DNA from: Archangiaceae bacterium
GTDB taxonomy: Bacteria > Myxococcota > Myxococcia > Myxococcales > Myxococcaceae
Direction of reading: 5' to 3'
Assembly (NCBI GenBank): GCA_023248915.1
Contig: JAHFDQ010000294.1
Coordinates: 1-7,707 of the forward strand
Length of the DNA stretch: 7,707 bases
Shown one piece after another: positions 5,679 to 7,707 of this stretch. Numbering within the stretch: position 1 is the first letter of the stretch; each line of letters starts with the position of its first letter. A model generated the notes under the pieces. That model was not told the DNA's origin and did no database searches. It saw only the letters and a program-made list of their open reading frames with translations. The position numbers and the translations under genes are program-made.

Positions 5679-6292
5679 TCGCTGCCCACCCCGCTCTTGG
5701 ACTCGTCCAACTCGAGGTATTCGCTCAGGATTTTCTGCACCTTTATCCGGGCGTGAAACAGGCGGGACATCACGGTGCCTTTCGGAATCTCGAGCGTGCG
5801 CGCCAGCTCTTCGTAGCTCATGCCCTCGACTTCGCGCAGCAGCAAGATGGCTCGGTGCTTCTCGGGCACCTGTTCGAGCGCCTCTTGGATTTTTTCGGCC
5901 AGCTCTTTCCGGAGCGCGCTCTTCTGGGGGTTGGTGCCGAGCCGCGTGCCCAGCGCCCCCAAATTCGCTTCCGACGTGCCCACCTGGTTGGTCTCGTCGT
6001 ATTCGACGGCGACGCCCTTCATGCCGCGCCGCTTCCGCAGGACATCGATGCAGATGTTCACCGTGATGCGGTACAGCCACGTATAGAAGGACGAGTCGCC
6101 CTTGAAGTGGTCGAGGTACTTGTAGACCTTGACGAAGGCTTCCTGCGCGATGTCGTTCGCCTCTTCGCGGTCGCGCACCATGCCGAGCGCCACCGAGTAC
6201 ACCTTCCGCTGGTAGCGCTCGACCAGAAGCCTGAACGCGCGCTGGTCCCCGCTGCGGACGCGCTTGACGAGTGTGAGGTCGTCCGTGGCCAA
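5675..6292 (-). CDS. RpoE-like ECF sigma factor
   Basis: This 205-residue sigma-70 family protein has the two-domain ECF plan. Region 2 spans about 17-90 and includes DIAQEAFVKVYKYL and FKGDSSFYTWLYRITVN, close in wording to E. coli RpoE. A variable linker runs about 91-130. Region 4 spans about 135-187 and includes PEKHRAILLLREVEGMSY and the helix-turn-helix EELARTLEIPKGTVMSRLFHAR. It should direct RNA polymerase to a small promoter set and be held by the anti-sigma factor encoded next. The start is TTG at 6292: a TAA lies four codons upstream in frame (6305-6307), no ATG or GTG lies between, and residues from ATDDLTLVKRV onward already match the family. AAGG at 6303-6306 is 10 nt upstream. 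The gene begins 29 nt after the hemF stop, so it is probably co-transcribed with hemF unless a promoter lies inside hemF. Confidence 0.95.
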   Translation of the reverse strand: MATDDLTLVKRVRSGDQRAFRLLVERYQRKVYSVALGMVRDREEANDIAQEAFVKVYKYLDHFKGDSSFYTWLYRITVNICIDVLRKRRGMKGVAVEYDETNQVGTSEANLGALGTRLGTNPQKSALRKELAEKIQEALEQVPEKHRAILLLREVEGMSYEELARTLEIPKGTVMSRLFHARIKVQKILSEYLELDESKSGVGSE

Positions 6293-6321
6293 GTCGGGCG
6301 GACCTTACACGAGACCTTCGG

Positions 6322-7197
6322 CTAGACCCAGCCGCGCGGGTGGCGAAGCACCTCGACCAGCGCTTCCCCGGGGCTGCCCGGTTCGGCCTGGACGTCGTAG
6401 GCCCAGCGCACCCGGGGCGGCATCGAGACCAGAATGGACTCGGTGCGCCCGTTCGACTCGAGCCCGAAGGCGGTGCCCTTGTCGTACAGCAGGTTGAACT
6501 CGACGTAGCGCCCGCGGCGGATTTCCTGCCAGGCGCGGTCGGCGGCGGTGACGGGAGTGTCTTTCCGCCGCGCCACGATGGGCAGGTAGGCGGGGAGGAA
6601 GGCGCCTGCGCAGTCGGAGACGAGAGCGAAGGCGCGGTCGAGGTTGCCCGAGAGCTCGTCGAAGAACACACCTCCGACGCCCCGCCCTTCGCCCCGGTGC
6701 GGCAGGTAGAAATACTTGTCGCAGGCTTCCTTGAAGCGCGGGTAGGCGCCCGGGTCGTGCCGGTCGCAGGCGATTTTCAGCGTCCGGTGAAAGTGGCGCA
6801 CGTCCTCCTCGACCAGGAAGTACGGCGTCAGGTCGGCGCCTCCGCCGAACCAGGCCTTGTCGCCCCGCTCGAAGTAGCGGTAGTTGGCGTGGGTGGTGGG
6901 CACGTGCGGGTTCCGCGGGTGCAGCACCATCGAGACGCCGGTGGCGAAGAATTCGTCGCCGGTGCCGGGCAGCCGTGCGGCCAGCGCCCGCGGCAGCCGC
7001 CCCGACACCGCCGAGGTGTTGATGCCGGCGCGCTCGAGCACCTGGCCGTCTTCGAGCACCCGCGTCCTGCCGCCGCCGCCCTGCTCGCGCCGCCAGAGGT
7101 CCTCTCGAAAGGGCCGGCCTTCCAGCTGCTCGAAGGCCCGGCACCACTCGTCCTGCACTGCCTCGACCAGCGCCCGGGCGCGCTCGCGCATCGCCAA
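6322..7197 (-). CDS. hemF: Oxygen-dependent coproporphyrinogen III oxidase
   Basis: HemF converts coproporphyrinogen III to protoporphyrinogen IX in heme synthesis, decarboxylating two propionates with O2. It works as a soluble cytoplasmic dimer. The 291-residue protein has the family's usual length and complete signatures: INTSAVSG near 59-66, THANYRYFE (102-110), WFGGGADLTPYF (116-127), YLPHRGEGRGVGGVFFD (164-180), RGRYVEFNLLYDKGTAFGL (228-246) and ESILVSMPPRVRW (253-265). H93, H103, H137 and H167 correspond by spacing to the four conserved histidines of E. coli HemF (96, 106, 145, 175). It ends HPRGWV, as expected for an intact C-terminus. The start is ambiguous. TTG at 7197 has AAGG 7 nt upstream, whereas ATG at 7191, two codons later, is 13 nt from it. 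It lies 40 nt after the DUF3467 gene and 29 nt before the sigma gene. Confidence 0.97.
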   Translation of the reverse strand: MAMRERARALVEAVQDEWCRAFEQLEGRPFREDLWRREQGGGGRTRVLEDGQVLERAGINTSAVSGRLPRALAARLPGTGDEFFATGVSMVLHPRNPHVPTTHANYRYFERGDKAWFGGGADLTPYFLVEEDVRHFHRTLKIACDRHDPGAYPRFKEACDKYFYLPHRGEGRGVGGVFFDELSGNLDRAFALVSDCAGAFLPAYLPIVARRKDTPVTAADRAWQEIRRGRYVEFNLLYDKGTAFGLESNGRTESILVSMPPRVRWAYDVQAEPGSPGEALVEVLRHPRGWV

Positions 7198-7237
7198 CTC
7201 GCCGCCTTGCGAGGCCGTGGGCTCGATGGGGCTGCCC

Positions 7238-7531
7238 CTAGTGAATCGGGTTCTCGTTCTCGGTCAGCTCGACGGGACCGAACTTCGCTTCGAACTTGGC
7301 GAGGTTGTCCTGCATCGCCAAGAGCAGCCGCTTCATGTGCTTGGGGTTGGTGATGATGCGCGAGCGCACCTTCGCCTTGGGTTGCTGCGGCTGCACGTAG
7401 ATGAAGTCGAGGGTGAACTCGGTCTCGGTGTGGTTGACCAGCGCCATGTTGGCGTAGGTGCCGTTGGCCACGTCGTCGTCGAGCTGAATCTGGAGCTGAA
7501 TCTCGTTCGGCTTCGGAGGAGTGTCCGCCAT
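7238..7531 (-). CDS. DUF3467 domain protein
   Basis: This 97-residue soluble protein matches the DUF3467 family along nearly its full length. The features are IQLQIQLDDDVANGTYANMALVNHTETEF (11-39), LDFIYVQPQ (41-49), KVRSRIITNPKHMKRLLLAMQDNLAKFEAKFG (54-85) and a short acidic tail. The family is small and has no established biochemical role. It has no signal peptide, membrane segment or catalytic motif. The ATG at 7531 is preferred because homology starts directly after it and GGA lies 7 nt upstream. An in-frame ATG at 7543 (MDYPMAD) would add four residues and leave only 6 bp to the divergent hydrolase start. It is the first gene of the minus-strand run that continues into hemF. Confidence 0.9.
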   Translation of the reverse strand: MADTPPKPNEIQLQIQLDDDVANGTYANMALVNHTETEFTLDFIYVQPQQPKAKVRSRIITNPKHMKRLLLAMQDNLAKFEAKFGPVELTENENPIH

Positions 7532-7537
7532 GGGATA

Positions 7538-7555
7538 GTCCATATCACGATGGAC
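7538..7555. promoter_or_regulatory. Inverted repeat GTCCAT-N6-ATGGAC between divergent starts
   Basis: A perfect 6-bp dyad with a 6-nt spacer lies between the DUF3467 and hydrolase genes. Its right arm is the first two codons of the hydrolase (ATG GAC). Read on the minus strand, its left arm is the alternative ATG GAC start of DUF3467. It could be an operator controlling both genes, or a coincidence of two Met-Asp starts. Confidence 0.3.
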
Positions 7556-7707
7556 CCGACCAAGACGGCGGCGTTCGAGGTCGGCGAGGGAGCCGATGCC
7601 TGCCTGTTGCTGCACGGCTTCACCGGCAGCCCGTGGGAAATGCGCCCGCTGGCCGACGCGCTCGCGGCGCGGGGCCTGCGCGTCCTGGTGCCGCTCTTGC
7701 CCGGCCA
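7550..7707 (+). CDS. Alpha/beta-hydrolase (esterase/monoacylglycerol-lipase-like), N-terminal part only
   Basis: The frame opens at the ATG at 7550 and runs off the right edge after 52 full codons. LLLHGFTGSPWEMRPLADAL (19-38) is the classic first strand and oxyanion-hole loop of small carboxylesterases and monoacylglycerol lipases, with H22-G23 in HGFTGSP. LRVLVPLLPG follows as the next strand, leading into the expected PGH motif. The nucleophile Ser, acid and His are outside the window, so activity and substrate cannot be judged. The gene diverges from DUF3467 with 18 bp between start codons, and no clear Shine-Dalgarno sequence is present. A leaderless transcript or a promoter inside the neighbouring gene would be needed. 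Confidence 0.85.
   Translation, partial: MDPTKTAAFEVGEGADACLLLHGFTGSPWEMRPLADALAARGLRVLVPLLPG

Noticed and set aside
4918..6066. 382-codon plus-strand frame
   Set aside because: It is antisense to the anti-sigma and sigma genes, whose motifs are unmistakable on the other strand.
5679..6671. Upstream part of a 355-codon minus-strand frame covering sigma and hemF
   Set aside because: It is out of frame with two firmly identified genes. Only its last 24 codons, between sigma and anti-sigma, are worth keeping as a separate possibility.
6340..7353. 337-codon plus-strand frame
   Set aside because: It is antisense to hemF and part of DUF3467, with no domain of its own.

Overview
The window is high-GC DNA in which every gene shows strong GC-rich third positions. 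It most likely comes from a myxobacterium or close relative (Myxococcota). The best clue is the metalloprotease at 1179-2510. It ends in a DAG-rich linker, a Cys-Gly-Cys motif, one hydrophobic segment and a basic tail, which is the MYXO-CTERM surface-sorting signal. No tRNA, rRNA, CRISPR array, IS element or prophage gene is visible.

Left block (1-2510, minus strand). Two exported proteins form a tight pair. A HExxH zinc metalloprotease with a MYXO-CTERM tail comes first. Its TGA stop overlaps the ATG of a clan GH-A glycoside hydrolase, which runs off the left edge inside a Gly-rich linker. Both look like secreted or surface-attached degradative enzymes.

A 207-bp divergent spacer (2511-2717) carries short repeated GAATC-containing motifs. 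To its right, on the plus strand, lies a small DUF2795 protein (2718-3032), hidden inside a much longer spurious frame. It converges, with 22 bp between stops, on the next block.

Main block (3055-7531, minus strand). Six co-directional genes appear in transcription order: DUF3467 protein, hemF (oxygen-dependent coproporphyrinogen III oxidase), an RpoE-like ECF sigma factor, a zinc-binding membrane anti-sigma factor, a small exported protein of unknown function, and a predicted outer-membrane protein of about 470 residues. The spacers are short: 40, 29 and 67 nt, a 4-nt overlap, then 58 nt. The last four genes resemble an envelope-stress module with sigma factor, membrane anti-sigma, periplasmic partner and outer-membrane protein. 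The 67-nt gap between sigma and anti-sigma is filled exactly by a 24-codon ORF that overlaps both neighbours by ATGA. This is the most unusual structural feature in the window.

Right edge (7550-7707, plus strand). The first 52 codons of an alpha/beta-hydrolase (esterase/lipase) diverge from the DUF3467 gene. The two starts are separated by only 18 bp, which contain part of a 6-6-6 dyad.
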